64,000 bases of DNA from Streptomyces sp. BK340. Lineage in GTDB: Bacteria; Actinomycetota; Actinomycetes; Streptomycetales; Streptomycetaceae. Each line of letters starts with the position of its first letter. The stretch's first letter is position 1. Positions 8,149 to 15,467 of this stretch are shown here, one piece after another. The notes under the pieces were generated by a model. The model was given only the letters and a program-made list of their open reading frames with translations. It had not been told where the DNA came from and did not search any database. Both the position numbers and the translations under genes were made by a program. The stretch spans positions 186,001 through 250,000 of the forward strand of contig NZ_VISR01000009.1 in the NCBI RefSeq assembly GCF_007827595.1. Reading direction: 5' to 3'.

Positions 8149-8970
8149 TCAGGGGTCCAGGTCCTCCCCGGCCCGGTCCTCGAAGATCCGCATGGCCTTC
8201 GCGGTGACCGGGCCCGGTGCGCCGGGCAGTTCCCGGTCGTCGACGCGGTGCACGGCCTGGACGTCCCTGAGGGTGGACGTGAGGAAGACCTCCTCGGCCC
8301 GTTCCAGCACGTCCAGCGGCAGGTCGGTCTCCTTGGCGCCGGTCCACTCGACGGCGAGGGCGCGGGTGATGCCCGGCAGACAGCCGGAGGCGACCGGCGG
8401 GGTGTGGATCTCGCCGTCCAGGACCACGAAGACGTTCGACCCGGTGCCCTCGCAGAGCTGTCCGACCGTGTTGCCGAACAGCGCCTCGGAGGCGCCGTGT
8501 TGGTGGGCTCGGGCGAGGGCGACGACGTTCTCGGCGTACGAGGTGGTCTTCAGGCCGGTGAGGGCGCCGCGCTCGTTGCGGGTCCAGGGGACGGTGATCA
8601 CGGCGGTGGAGTCGGGGCGGCGTGCGGTCTCACCGAGCGCCACCACCAGGGTCGGGCCGTGCTCGCCGCGGTCGGAGCCGAGGGGGCCGTGGCCGCCGGT
8701 GTAGGTGATGCGCAGCCGGCCCAGCGGCATCGGGTTGGCCTCCAGGACGGCCGCGCAGGCGCGGCGGACCTCGGTGTGGTCGGGGTCGGGCAGACCCAGG
8801 CCGCGGGCCGAGCGGGTCAGCCGGTCGAGGTGGCGGGTGAGCGCGAAGGGCTGCCCGTCCACCGCCTTCACCGTCTCGAAGATGCCGTCGCCGACGGTCA
8901 GCCCGTGATCGAAGACGGAGACCCGGGCCGACTCCAGGTCCTGCAGCGCGCCGTCCAGCCAGATCCTCAT
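8149..8970 (-). CDS. pabC: Aminodeoxychorismate lyase-like class IV aminotransferase
   Basis: 273 residues with the PLP fold-type IV signature: VFDHGLTVGDGIFETVKAVDG near the N-terminus, LKTTSYAENVVAL carrying the candidate PLP lysine, and EGTGSNVFVVLDG. It probably converts aminodeoxychorismate to p-aminobenzoate and pyruvate for folate. The family also contains branched-chain and D-amino-acid aminotransferases, so the assignment rests mainly on context. Its ATG overlaps the stop of the pabB-like gene by 4 bases (ATGA). Confidence 0.82.
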   Translation of the reverse strand: MRIWLDGALQDLESARVSVFDHGLTVGDGIFETVKAVDGQPFALTRHLDRLTRSARGLGLPDPDHTEVRRACAAVLEANPMPLGRLRITYTGGHGPLGSDRGEHGPTLVVALGETARRPDSTAVITVPWTRNERGALTGLKTTSYAENVVALARAHQHGASEALFGNTVGQLCEGTGSNVFVVLDGEIHTPPVASGCLPGITRALAVEWTGAKETDLPLDVLERAEEVFLTSTLRDVQAVHRVDDRELPGAPGPVTAKAMRIFEDRAGEDLDP

Positions 8971-10031
8971 GACAGAGCCCCTCCGCTCACCTCGTACGTC
9001 CCCGACGCTACCGCGAGCAGCCGGGACGCCTTCAGCTCGGTCTCGCGCCACTCCCCTTCGGGATCGGATCCCCAGGTGATGCCGGCTCCGGTCCCGAAGC
9101 GGAGCATCGCCGCGCCCTCGCAGGACCGGTCGATCCAGAACGTCCGGATGCCCACGGCCAGCTCGCCCACGCCCCGGTCGGCGTCGACCCAGCCGATGCC
9201 GCCGCAGTACGGGCCACGGGGTGCCGTCTCCAGCGCCTCGATGATCCGCAGCGCGCTCGACTTGGGCGCGCCGGTGACCGAGCCGGGCGGGAAGGCCGCG
9301 GCGAGCAGGCCGGGCCAGCCGGCGCCGTCGCGCAGCTCGCCGCGGACGGTGGAGACCAGGTGGACCAGGCCGGGGTGCTTCTCCACCGCGCACAGGTCGG
9401 GGACGGTGACGCTGCCGGTGGCGCAGACACGCCCGATGTCGTTGCGGACCAGGTCCACGATCATCACGTTCTCGGCGTAGTCCTTCTCCAGGAGGTCCGC
9501 CTCGGTCCGTCCGGTGCCCTTGATGGGTCCCGACTCGACGGTACGGCCGTCCCGGCGCAGGAACAGCTCGGGCGAGGCGGTCGCGATCTCCACGCCGTGC
9601 TCCGGCAGCCGGATCGTGCCCGCGTAGGGGGCGGGGTTGCCGCGGGCCAGCAGGGCGGTCAGGGCGTCCACGTCGGCGTCGGGGGCGACGGGCGCGCTGA
9701 GCACCCGGCAGAGGTTGGCCTGGTAGACCTCGCCGGCCGCGATGTGCTCGCGGATCCGGCCGACCGCCGCGGTGTAGGCGGTCCGGTCGAGGGAGGTGGA
9801 CCAGTCGCCCAGCGCCGGGCCGTGCCAGCCGCCGGGGACCGGGGCGGGCACCGGCTCCTCCCGTACGTGCGCGAAGCGGGCGCAGGTCAGCCGGCCCTCG
9901 AAGTCGGCGCAGACGGCCCAGAACCCGGTGGAGTCCAGGGCGGCGGGATCGTCGGTGACGTCGAGGAGGCCGGTGGCCAGGCGGGCGCCGAAGCGGGCGA
10001 GAGGAGGGAGGCCGGAAGGGAGGTCGAGCAC
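8967..10031 (-). CDS. pabB: Aminodeoxychorismate synthase component I
   Basis: Chorismate-binding enzyme, 354 residues from GTG 10031. Signatures are DLVRNDIGRV, GSVTGAPKSSALRIIEALE and ESGPIKGTGRTEADLLEKDYAE. The PIKGT motif with lysine is typical of aminodeoxychorismate synthase, whereas anthranilate synthase has PIAGT. It makes 4-amino-4-deoxychorismate from chorismate with ammonia from a PabA glutaminase that is not in this window. The start is uncertain: the frame is open to 10175 and no clear ribosome site is visible. Operon with pabC. Confidence 0.87.
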   Translation of the reverse strand: MLDLPSGLPPLARFGARLATGLLDVTDDPAALDSTGFWAVCADFEGRLTCARFAHVREEPVPAPVPGGWHGPALGDWSTSLDRTAYTAAVGRIREHIAAGEVYQANLCRVLSAPVAPDADVDALTALLARGNPAPYAGTIRLPEHGVEIATASPELFLRRDGRTVESGPIKGTGRTEADLLEKDYAENVMIVDLVRNDIGRVCATGSVTVPDLCAVEKHPGLVHLVSTVRGELRDGAGWPGLLAAAFPPGSVTGAPKSSALRIIEALETAPRGPYCGGIGWVDADRGVGELAVGIRTFWIDRSCEGAAMLRFGTGAGITWGSDPEGEWRETELKASRLLAVASGTYEVSGGALS

Positions 10032-10209
10032 GTGGTCGAGTCTAGGGCGGGTGGCCGAAAGGTGGCCCGGGCATGTCCCCTCGGGGGCGCTGACCACGCG
10101 CTCCGTGGAGTGCACCGCAGCACGCTGCGCAAACGCGTTTTTGTACTGGCCCGGGAATCCGCTAGAGTTCAACACGTCGCCGGGACGCGAGAGCGGACCG
10201 AAACGACAA

Positions 10210-10282
10210 GCGGACGTAGCTCAGTTGGTAGAGCGCAACCTTGCCAAGGTTGAGGTCGCGAGTTCGAGCCTCGTCGTCCGCT
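10210..10282 (+). tRNA. tRNA-Gly (anticodon GCC)
   Basis: A 73-base cloverleaf with acceptor GCGGACG/CGTCCGC, D arm GCTC-AGTTGGTA-GAGC, anticodon arm CAACC-TTGCCAA-GGTTG and T arm GCGAG-TTCGAGC-CTCGT. It is the first of five tRNAs on the plus strand. Confidence 0.96.
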
Positions 10283-10320
10283 CGAAGGAAGAAGGGGTCT
10301 TCCCGATCCCCTACACTCCT

Positions 10321-10391
10321 GGTGGAGTGGCCGAGAGGCGAGGCAACGGCCTGCAAAGCCGTCTACACGGGTTCAAATCCCGTCTCCACCT
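10321..10391 (+). tRNA. tRNA-Cys (anticodon GCA)
   Basis: A 71-base cloverleaf with acceptor GGTGGAG/CTCCACC, anticodon arm ACGGC-CTGCAAA-GCCGT and T arm ACGGG-TTCAAAT-CCCGT. Discriminator is T (U). It is separated from tRNA-Gly by 38 bases. Confidence 0.96.
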
Positions 10392-10395
10392 CCAA

Positions 10396-10467
10396 GGACG
10401 ATTAGCTCAGCGGGAGAGCGCTTCCCTGACACGGAAGAGGTCACTGGTTCAATCCCAGTATCGTCCA
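10396..10467 (+). tRNA. tRNA-Val (anticodon GAC), copy 1
   Basis: A 72-base cloverleaf with acceptor GGACGAT/ATCGTCC, D arm GCTC-AGCGGGA-GAGC, anticodon arm CTTCC-CTGACAC-GGAAG and T arm ACTGG-TTCAATC-CCAGT. It starts only 4 bases after tRNA-Cys. Confidence 0.96.
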
Positions 10468-10493
10468 CTGGATCTTCTCGAAGATCCGAACCC

Positions 10494-10565
10494 GCGCGAT
10501 TAGCTCAGCGGGAGAGCGCTTCCCTGACACGGAAGAGGTCACTGGTTCAATCCCAGTATCGCGCA
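10494..10565 (+). tRNA. tRNA-Val (anticodon GAC), copy 2, variant acceptor stem
   Basis: Same body as copy 1, but the acceptor stem is GCGCGAT/ATCGCGC. Positions 2 and 3 (G and A in copy 1) are C and G here, and the 3' strand changes to match, so pairing is kept. Confidence 0.95.
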
Positions 10566-10594
10566 CTGACTGTGACTTTCAGGTCACAGCCTGC

Positions 10595-10666
10595 GGACGA
10601 TTAGCTCAGCGGGAGAGCGCTTCCCTGACACGGAAGAGGTCACTGGTTCAATCCCAGTATCGTCCA
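10595..10666 (+). tRNA. tRNA-Val (anticodon GAC), copy 3
   Basis: Identical to copy 1 over the whole 72 bases, including the GGACGAT/ATCGTCC acceptor stem. It is the last gene of the tRNA cluster and is followed by a strong terminator. Confidence 0.96.
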
Positions 10667-10674
10667 CACACCAG

Positions 10675-10704
10675 GAAGCCCCCGGTCGCGAGACCGGGGG
10701 CTTC
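10675..10704 (+). terminator. Terminator of the tRNA cluster (possibly bidirectional)
   Basis: A 13-bp perfect stem, GAAGCCCCCGGTC (10675-10687) with GACCGGGGGCTTC (10692-10704), around a GCGA tetraloop, followed by TTCG. It lies between the last tRNA and the converging zinc-ribbon gene and could serve both. Confidence 0.85.
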
Positions 10705-10713
10705 TTCGTGCGC

Positions 10714-11010
10714 TCAGCTGGAGAACAGCATGTGCGCCCAGCTCTTCTGGTGTCCGTGGTGACCGCCGTGGTGACCACCGTGGTGACCGTGGTGACCGCC
10801 GTGCGGGGCACCCCAGGCCGGCGCGGGCGGGGCCGGGTACGCCTGCGGGGCGGCCGGCGGGACGGGCTTCGACCACTGGGCCTCCAGCTGGGTCAGGGCC
10901 TCCAGCTCGCCGTAGTCGAGGAAGATGCCGCGACAGCCGCTGCACTGCTCGATCTGGACGCCATTGCGGTTGTAGGTGTGCATCGGCGCATGGCACTTCG
11001 GACACTGCAT
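10714..11010 (-). CDS. TFIIB-type zinc-ribbon protein with His-rich tail
   Basis: 98 residues. The N-terminus is a zf-TFIIB zinc ribbon (MQCPKCHAPMHTYNRNGV, then QCSGCRGIFLDYGELEAL) with two CxxC knuckles. A Pro/Ala-rich linker leads to a GGHHGHHGGHHGGHHGH tract, and the protein ends KSWAHMLFSS. The His tract suggests extra metal binding. ATG 11010 is chosen because it puts the first CxxC at residue 3, as in the family. Function unknown. Confidence 0.82.
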   Translation of the reverse strand: MQCPKCHAPMHTYNRNGVQIEQCSGCRGIFLDYGELEALTQLEAQWSKPVPPAAPQAYPAPPAPAWGAPHGGHHGHHGGHHGGHHGHQKSWAHMLFSS

Positions 11011-11090
11011 GGTCGGCTCAACTCCTCGCCGGTTGGTGCTGCTTCGTGTTTCCCCAGGACAGACTCCGTCCGGCCCCGGTCGGTTGCACC

Positions 11091-12032
11091 CTACGCCCGG
11101 AATCCCCGAGTCAACTGGTCGGGGATGGAACTCATTCGGGCACAGGCGTCCACCAGGGCCTGTTCCACCTCGTCCAGCGGGCGGTCGGCCGTGAGCGCCT
11201 TGGTGAGCGCGCGGGCCGCGGTCTGCACGGTCAGGGCGCGGGCCGGGACGTCCAGGGCGGGCCAGGGGTCGCCGTCGGCGGGTACGGCGGGGCCGCCGGC
11301 CTCTCGGTAGGCGGCCAGGAAGCGGGTCCACTCGTCGGGCGGGAGGAGCCCGCAGGCGTACCAGGAGGCGGGGCGGGCGAGATCCCAGGCCGGGACGCCG
11401 ACGCCGAGGTCGTCCACATCTATCAGCAGCCAGGGGCCGTCGGGTGCGGGGCTGCGGACCAGCTGGCCGAGGTGGAGGTCACCGTGGCAGAGGGCCGGGG
11501 TGCCGGGCATGGGGGCCTCGGCGCGGGCCCAGGCGGGGAGCGCGTGCCAGGCCCGCAGGACGGGGGGTGCGGCGGGATGGGGCGCGGTGCTCACGGCCGC
11601 ACGCAGGCGCTGGATGGCGTGGGCGGCCTTGGCGGGGCCGCGCATCGGGGGCAGGGGGCTGGGAGGGACAGTCCGGTGCAGCCGGGCGAGGAGGATGGCC
11701 GCGGCCTCCCAGGGGGCGGCGGCCGGGTCGTCCGGGTCCACGGGGGCGCCGTACGGCCAGAAGGTCACCGGGCGGTTGTGGAGAGTGGCCGGGGTGGTGG
11801 CGAGCGGGGCGAGGAGGACGTCCGGGAGCCGGGCCGCCGCGGCGAGACGCAGGGTCAGCCCGGCGGGGTCGGTGTCCGGGGCGTGGGCCTTCGCCACGGT
11901 GTCGGCGTGGCGGACGACCGTGGCGTCGGGGCGGTCGGCGAGGGGGGTGGTGCCGCACGCGCAGGTGGCGCCGCCGGTCCGGGGGTGGGCGGTGGCGCTG
12001 AGTTCTGCGGTGAGAGCGGCGAGAAGGTTCAC
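11091..12032 (-). CDS. Phosphotransferase (APH/choline kinase fold)
   Basis: 313 residues from GTG 12032. The catalytic loop reads ALCHGDLHLGQLV (the HGDxxxxN-like motif of aminoglycoside/choline kinases, with Q in the Asn position) and the metal-binding segment is LLIDVDDLGVGVPAWDLARPA. It transfers phosphate from ATP to an unknown small molecule; nothing indicates antibiotic resistance. The start is uncertain because the frame continues upstream to 12656, but coding-like composition fades before 12032. Confidence 0.72.
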   Translation of the reverse strand: MNLLAALTAELSATAHPRTGGATCACGTTPLADRPDATVVRHADTVAKAHAPDTDPAGLTLRLAAAARLPDVLLAPLATTPATLHNRPVTFWPYGAPVDPDDPAAAPWEAAAILLARLHRTVPPSPLPPMRGPAKAAHAIQRLRAAVSTAPHPAAPPVLRAWHALPAWARAEAPMPGTPALCHGDLHLGQLVRSPAPDGPWLLIDVDDLGVGVPAWDLARPASWYACGLLPPDEWTRFLAAYREAGGPAVPADGDPWPALDVPARALTVQTAARALTKALTADRPLDEVEQALVDACARMSSIPDQLTRGFRA

Positions 12033-12346
12033 GGAGGCCTCGGTCGGTGGGGTGTCCGGGGTGAGCGTACGCGGGGCGCGGGGGGTGCGGTGGGCTCGGC
12101 GCCACGGCTGGGCGGGGGTGGGTTTCGCCGGGTACGGCGACCGCCACTCCCCCAGGGGCGCGGGGGACTGCGCGATCCGTCCGCACCGGCCCGCAGACGG
12201 AACGGACGGAGGTCCAGAACGGCGCAATGCCGGCGCAGCTCCCCAGCTGCGCCGGCATTTGTGCCGTCCGCCGTACCCCCGTCCCCACGGGGTTTCATGG
12301 ATCGATGTCCCCGCCCGGACCGCTCTTCCGGGCCTGGGGTCGCCGC
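12033..12346. other. Gene-free stretch with a very strong palindrome
   Basis: No supported gene. It contains a GGGGCGCGGGGGACTGCGCGA block at about 12150-12172, a type I remember as common between Streptomyces genes, and a long perfect hairpin at 12226-12259 (listed separately). Confidence 0.5.
12226..12259. repeat. Perfect 15-bp inverted repeat with CCCC loop
   Basis: AATGCCGGCGCAGCT (12226-12240) and AGCTGCGCCGGCATT (12245-12259) pair perfectly across a four-base loop. Outer ACGGC/GCCGT arms extend the stem with a small mismatch. It lies between two minus-strand genes and is not followed by a T tract. It may be a terminator for the small membrane gene upstream or a mobile palindromic repeat. 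Confidence 0.75.
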
Positions 12347-12523
12347 TCAGCGCCCCAGCATCGCACCCACGGACGACGCCTGTGTGGCCACTGTCTCCCA
12401 GCCGTCGAAGACGAGGAGGAGCAGGGCCGCCAGGGGAAGAGCCATGAGTGTCGCCACCAGCGGGTGGCGACGACCCGTCCGGCGAGGGGCGAACGTCGTG
12501 CGTCGCGGTGCCGGGTGGGCCAT
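12347..12523 (-). CDS. Small membrane protein, 58 residues
   Basis: From ATG 12523, with AGGAGAGGG ending three bases before the start, so the longer upstream frame is rejected. A very basic N-terminus (MAHPAPRRTTFAPRRTGRR) precedes one hydrophobic helix (PLVATLMALPLAALLLLVF) and a short tail (DGWETVATQASSVGAMLGR). The layout suggests a single-span protein with its N-terminus in the cytoplasm. Function unknown. Confidence 0.72.
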   Translation of the reverse strand: MAHPAPRRTTFAPRRTGRRHPLVATLMALPLAALLLLVFDGWETVATQASSVGAMLGR

Positions 12524-13137
12524 GGTCCCTCTCCTGACCGTCTCTGTTGTCGTTCTCTGTTGTCGTTGGCAGCGGCGGGTGCCTGACCTCGGGGGACGAG
12601 TGCTGCACCCGCCGCTTGACCTCAAATCTAGGCGTGCGGCCTCCCAAGGGCGTCATGCCTTCGTACCGAATCGCGGGCCTCCCGGAGGATGAGCCACGAC
12701 CTGCGGAGTACTCCCCTGGGTGGAGACGGGGTCCCAGGTCTCGGGGTCTTCCCGGAGGGGTCGCCCACCGTGTCCGGTCATTTCCGGACCATCCGACGGC
12801 TGCGGCGAGTGACTTCGCTCACTTGGGTGGGGTATGGGGATGTGATGTGTGCGCGCGGTGGCCGGTTCAGGGCGGCAGGCGGAAAGGAGGGCTCGGTGTT
12901 CCTTCCGTGGGCGCCTCTCCTCGTCCATGGTCACTCCGGCCGGGGCCAACCTCCCTGTCACGTCCGCATGTTGAAGTCACGGGTTCCCCAAAGGCACCGC
13001 AGGGAGCGGCTAACTGACCGTGTTTCACCTCGTGCTCCCGTCGTGCACAATCCGTCCGTCCCGGAGGGCGCGGCCTCTGCGCGCAGGCGGCTGTGGAAAC
13101 GTAAGCTGTGCCACGTCACAGGGACCGGGCAGCGGGG
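12524..13137. other. Gene-free stretch of about 610 bases before the kinase gene
   Basis: No supported coding frame. A small hairpin lies at 12772-12789 (GTCCGG, loop TCATTT, CCGGAC) and a palindrome AGTGACTTCGCTCACT at about 12809-12824. The part near 13090-13137 should carry the kinase promoter, but I cannot place it with confidence. Confidence 0.45.
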
Positions 13138-14532
13138 ATGAACATGGCGATGATGCGCCTGAGGCGCGAGGACCCGCGCGTCGTCGGCTCGTTCAGGCTT
13201 CACCGACGGCTCGGCGCGGGCGGAATGGGCGTGGTCTACCTCGGCTCCGACAAGAAGGGGCAGCGGGTCGCGCTGAAGGTGATCCGGCCCGATCTGGCGG
13301 AGGACCAGGAGTTCCGCTCGCGGTTCGCCCGTGAGGTCTCGGCGGCCCGACGTATCAGGGGAGGCTGCACCGCACGCCTGGTGGCGGCGGACCTGGAGGC
13401 CGACCGGCCGTGGTTCGCGACGCAGTACGTGCCCGGCCCCTCCCTGCACGACAAGGTCGCCGACGAGGGCCCGCTCGGCGCGGCCGAGGCGGCGGCGGTC
13501 GGCGCGGCCCTGTCCGAGGGACTCGTCGCCGTGCACGAGGCCGGGGTCGTCCACCGGGACCTGAAGCCCTCCAACATCCTGCTGTCCCCCAAGGGGCCGC
13601 GGATCATCGACTTCGGCATCGCGTGGGCCACCGGCGCCTCCACGCTCACGCACGTCGGCACCGCCGTCGGCTCCCCCGGCTTCCTCGCCCCCGAACAGGT
13701 GCGCGGCGCGGCCGTCACCCCGGCCACCGACGTCTTCTCCCTCGGCGCGACCCTGGCCTACGCGTCGACCGGCGACTCCCCCTTCGGGCAGGGCAGTTCC
13801 GAGGTGATGCTGTACCGCGTCGTGCACGAGGAGCCGCAGTTGTACGGCGTTCCGGACGCCCTCGCGCCGCTGGTGCGGGCCTGTCTGGCCAAGGATCCCG
13901 AGGACCGGCCCAGCACCCTCCAACTGTCGCTGCGGCTCAAGGAGATCGCCGCCCGTGAGGCGCAGGGCCTGGCCGACGCACGGCCGCCCGCGCCGCGCGC
14001 CGCCGAGGCGGACCGGCCCACCGGACGGCTCGTGGACACCTACCCCGAGCCGCAGCGCGCCCAGCGGCGCACAGCCCCCGGCACCCCGGTGCCGCGCGGC
14101 GGCACGCCCGCCCGGGGCGGCACCCCCTCGCGGGGCGGCAGCGCCTCACGCGCCGGGGGCGTCTCCTCCCGGCCGGGCGCGGCCCGCCCCACCCCGGCGC
14201 CCCGCTCCGGCGGCACGCGCTCGGGCAGCGGGAGCCGGCCCGCTCCGCGCAGCGGCACCGGGCGTCCGGTGCCGCGCGCGACGGGGACCGGCCGTCGCCC
14301 CGCCAATCCCCGGCTGCTGCGCCAGCGGCTGTTCGTGTTCGTGGTCGTGACGCTGCTGGTGGCGCTCGGTATCGCGGTGGCGCAGGGCTGCCAGGGCCCG
14401 GCCCGCGGGCTCGGCGACGACGGCCGGCGGCAGCGCCACGTACAGCCGAGCTTCACGCCGCCGGACGGCGGGAAGCTGATGTCGCAGCGGTACGACTCGA
14501 CCTTCGAGTCCGGGTCCGGCTCGGGGAACTGA
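13138..14532 (+). CDS. Membrane-anchored Ser/Thr protein kinase (PknB type)
   Basis: 464 residues. The kinase domain covers about 15-275: glycine loop GAGGMG (26-31), VALK lysine 47, catalytic loop HRDLKPSN (Asp141), DFG 158-160 and APEQ near 184-187, all intact. It is followed by a 110-residue Pro/Arg/Gly/Thr-rich linker with RGGTP-like repeats, one membrane span (LFVFVVVTLLVALGIAVA, about 395-415) and a short extracytoplasmic tail without PASTA or other sensor domains. Several in-frame ATGs cluster at the start; 13138 is used. Confidence 0.9.
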   Translation: MNMAMMRLRREDPRVVGSFRLHRRLGAGGMGVVYLGSDKKGQRVALKVIRPDLAEDQEFRSRFAREVSAARRIRGGCTARLVAADLEADRPWFATQYVPGPSLHDKVADEGPLGAAEAAAVGAALSEGLVAVHEAGVVHRDLKPSNILLSPKGPRIIDFGIAWATGASTLTHVGTAVGSPGFLAPEQVRGAAVTPATDVFSLGATLAYASTGDSPFGQGSSEVMLYRVVHEEPQLYGVPDALAPLVRACLAKDPEDRPSTLQLSLRLKEIAAREAQGLADARPPAPRAAEADRPTGRLVDTYPEPQRAQRRTAPGTPVPRGGTPARGGTPSRGGSASRAGGVSSRPGAARPTPAPRSGGTRSGSGSRPAPRSGTGRPVPRATGTGRRPANPRLLRQRLFVFVVVTLLVALGIAVAQGCQGPARGLGDDGRRQRHVQPSFTPPDGGKLMSQRYDSTFESGSGSGN

Positions 14533-14579
14533 GCTTTCCGGTCCGGCTCGGGGAACCGAGCCTTCCGGTCCGGCTCAGG
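14511..14579. repeat. Three tandem copies of a 27-base unit between convergent genes
   Basis: The unit is approximately GTCCGGCTCGGGGAAC(T/C)GAG followed by C(C/T)TTCCG. The first copy encodes the kinase tail (SGSGSGN), the second is intergenic and the third is truncated at the methyltransferase stop. It looks like local slippage duplication. Confidence 0.7.
14545..14562. terminator. Shared terminator between kinase and methyltransferase
   Basis: GGCTCGG (14545-14551) and CCGAGCC (14556-14562) form a perfect 7-bp stem around GGAA. It lies between two converging genes and is built from the tandem repeat. Confidence 0.6.
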
Positions 14580-15393
14580 ACGCGGGGCGTCCCGAGGCCA
14601 CCGCGTAGAAGGCCACCGCGGCGGCCGCGCCCACGTTGAGGGAGTCGACCCCGTGGGACATGGGGATGCGCACCCATTCGTCGGCGGCGACCAGGGCCTG
14701 CGTGGACAGACCGTCGCCCTCGGCGCCGAGCATCAGCGCGACCCGGTCCATCCGGTGCGGGGCGGCCTCGTCCAGGCTTCTGGCCTTCTCGTCCGGCGTG
14801 AGCGCGAGGAGCGTGAAGCCCGCCTCGCGCACCGACTCCAGACCCTTGGGCCAGGTCTCCAGGCGGGCGTACGGCACGGAGAACACCGCACCCATGGAGA
14901 CCTTGACGCTGCGGCGGTACAGCGGGTCGGCGCAGTCGGGCGACAGCAGTACCGCGTCCATGCCGAGGGCTGCCGCCGAGCGGAAGATCGCGCCGATGTT
15001 GGTGTGGTCGTTGACCGACTCCATGACCACCACCCGGCGGGCGGAGCGGAGCAGTTCCGCCGCCGTCGGCAGCGGCTTGCGCTGCATGGAGGCGAGGGCG
15101 CCGCGGTGCACGTGGTAGCCGGTGACCTGCTCGGCCAGTTCCGGGGTGACCGCGTACACGGGGGCCGGGAGTTCGTCGATGACGTCGCGCATGACGTCGA
15201 TCCACTTGGCCGAGAGCAGCATGGAGCGCATCTCGTAGCCGGCTTCCTTGGCCCTTCGGATGACCTTCTCGCCCTCGGCGATGAACAGGCCCTCGGCCGG
15301 CTCGCGCTTGCGGCGCAGTTCGACGTCGGTCAGGCCCGTGTAGTCGCGCAGGCGCGGGTCGTCGGGATCCTCAACGGTGATGAGATCGGCCAC
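14575..15393 (-). CDS. TrmH/SpoU-family RNA methyltransferase
   Basis: 272 residues. An N-terminal substrate-binding region (ADLITVEDPDDPRLRDYTGL, then EGLFIAEGEKVIRRA) is followed by the SPOUT trefoil-knot methyltransferase: VVMESVNDHTNIGAIFRSAAALG, MGAVFSVPYARL, LMLGAEGDGLS and IPMSHGVDSLNVGAAAAVAFY. These are the three SpoU motifs for AdoMet-dependent 2'-O-ribose methylation. The substrate, rRNA or tRNA, cannot be told from sequence alone. Confidence 0.92.
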   Translation of the reverse strand: MADLITVEDPDDPRLRDYTGLTDVELRRKREPAEGLFIAEGEKVIRRAKEAGYEMRSMLLSAKWIDVMRDVIDELPAPVYAVTPELAEQVTGYHVHRGALASMQRKPLPTAAELLRSARRVVVMESVNDHTNIGAIFRSAAALGMDAVLLSPDCADPLYRRSVKVSMGAVFSVPYARLETWPKGLESVREAGFTLLALTPDEKARSLDEAAPHRMDRVALMLGAEGDGLSTQALVAADEWVRIPMSHGVDSLNVGAAAAVAFYAVASGRPAS

Positions 15394-15467
15394 AGGGTGA
15401 TACTGCCTTGTCCTGGGTGTGCTGCCAACGGCTGGGAACGGGTTGTGTTACCCCGGGTTACGCGGGA

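Noticed and set aside
10321..10666. tRNA cluster as a phage or island attachment site
   Set aside because: No integrase, direct repeat of a tRNA 3' end or composition change lies next to the cluster.
12653..12961. Minus-strand open frame of about 100 codons before the kinase gene
   Set aside because: Composition is not coding-like, there is no ribosome site or membrane/domain feature, and it overlaps the likely promoter region.
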